Notes under the pieces: generated by a model
Database searches by the model: none
The model's input: only the letters and a program-made list of their open reading frames with translations
Told to the model about the DNA's origin: nothing
Made by a program: the position numbers and the translations under genes
From: Marinospirillum sp.
GTDB taxonomy: Bacteria; Pseudomonadota; Gammaproteobacteria; Pseudomonadales; Halomonadaceae
Length of the DNA stretch: 16,573 bases
Assembly: GCF_014859565.1 (NCBI RefSeq)
Contig: NZ_JACUUA010000067.1
Coordinates: forward strand, 1-16,573
Direction of reading: 5' to 3'
Part shown: one piece after another, positions 16,471-16,573 of the stretch
Layout of the letters: each line of letters starts with the position of its first letter
How positions within the stretch are numbered: position 1 is the first letter of the stretch

Positions 16471-16539
16471 CCTAAACTAACCGAGGTTGGAAAGAAATTC
16501 CACCAGGAATTGCCCGGAGCCCGAAAAAAGATCCGGCGC

Positions 16540-16573
16540 GTGACTGCTCCCCGCCCTAAGCGCTAAAGCGCCA
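16540..16573 (-). mobile_element. Inverted copy of the edge repeat, probable IS200/IS605-type right end (partial)
   Basis: This 34-base segment is the exact reverse complement of positions 20-53. It holds the inner GCGC/GCGC hairpin and the GGGGAGCAGTCAC tail (reading leftward), ending at 16540. The outer arm of the hairpin would lie beyond 16573, so the element body, if it is an insertion sequence, lies to the right. The match stops sharply at 16539, where sequence leading to clpP begins. Confidence 0.5.

Noticed and set aside
16514..16536. CCGGA/TCCGG stem upstream of clpP as a tig terminator
   Set aside because: The T-run falls in the loop, not after the stem. If a terminator once stood here, its other arm must lie outside the window.

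Overview
The window reads as a chromosomal housekeeping segment of a gammaproteobacterium, most likely from the Pseudomonadales/Oceanospirillales side. Two gene blocks support this. The left block (mfd, csiV, a methylthioinosine-type phosphorylase, nagZ) resembles the Pseudomonas aeruginosa PA3002-PA3005 neighbourhood. The right block (clpP-clpX-lon-hupB-ppiD) has the classic gammaproteobacterial order (PA1801-PA1805 in P. aeruginosa). Base composition looks moderate (around 50% GC by eye) and even across the genes. The genus cannot be set from this window.

Layout: (1) positions 1-53, a repeat hairpin that resembles the right end of an IS200/IS605-type element; (2) mfd and csiV on the + strand; (3) a tight minus-strand operon, nagZ -> MscS-family channel -> hpt -> methylthioinosine phosphorylase, convergent with csiV; (4) a + strand MFS transporter gene divergent from nagZ, ending at a strong bidirectional terminator; (5) the minus-strand proteostasis block clpP, clpX, lon, hupB, ppiD, whose internal terminators split it into several transcription units; (6) positions 16540-16573, an exact 34-bp inverted copy of the repeat at the left edge. 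No intergenic stretch exceeds 300 bases; the longest, between lon and hupB, is 178 bases. I saw no tRNA, rRNA, CRISPR array or complete mobile element.

How the genes work together: Mfd couples transcription to repair. CsiV and NagZ act in cell-wall synthesis and recycling. The phosphorylase and Hpt form a plausible two-step route from methylthioinosine through hypoxanthine to IMP, and they sit in one translationally linked operon with an osmotic-release channel. ClpXP and Lon are the main cytoplasmic ATP-dependent proteases, HU is the nucleoid protein (a known Lon substrate in E. coli), and PpiD is a periplasmic chaperone anchored in the inner membrane.

I find no convincing undescribed defence or mobile system. 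The most unusual feature is the pair of inward-facing identical repeat hairpins at the two edges. Next come the purine-salvage operon with a channel gene inside it, and the fusion of two blocks that lie apart in Pseudomonas.
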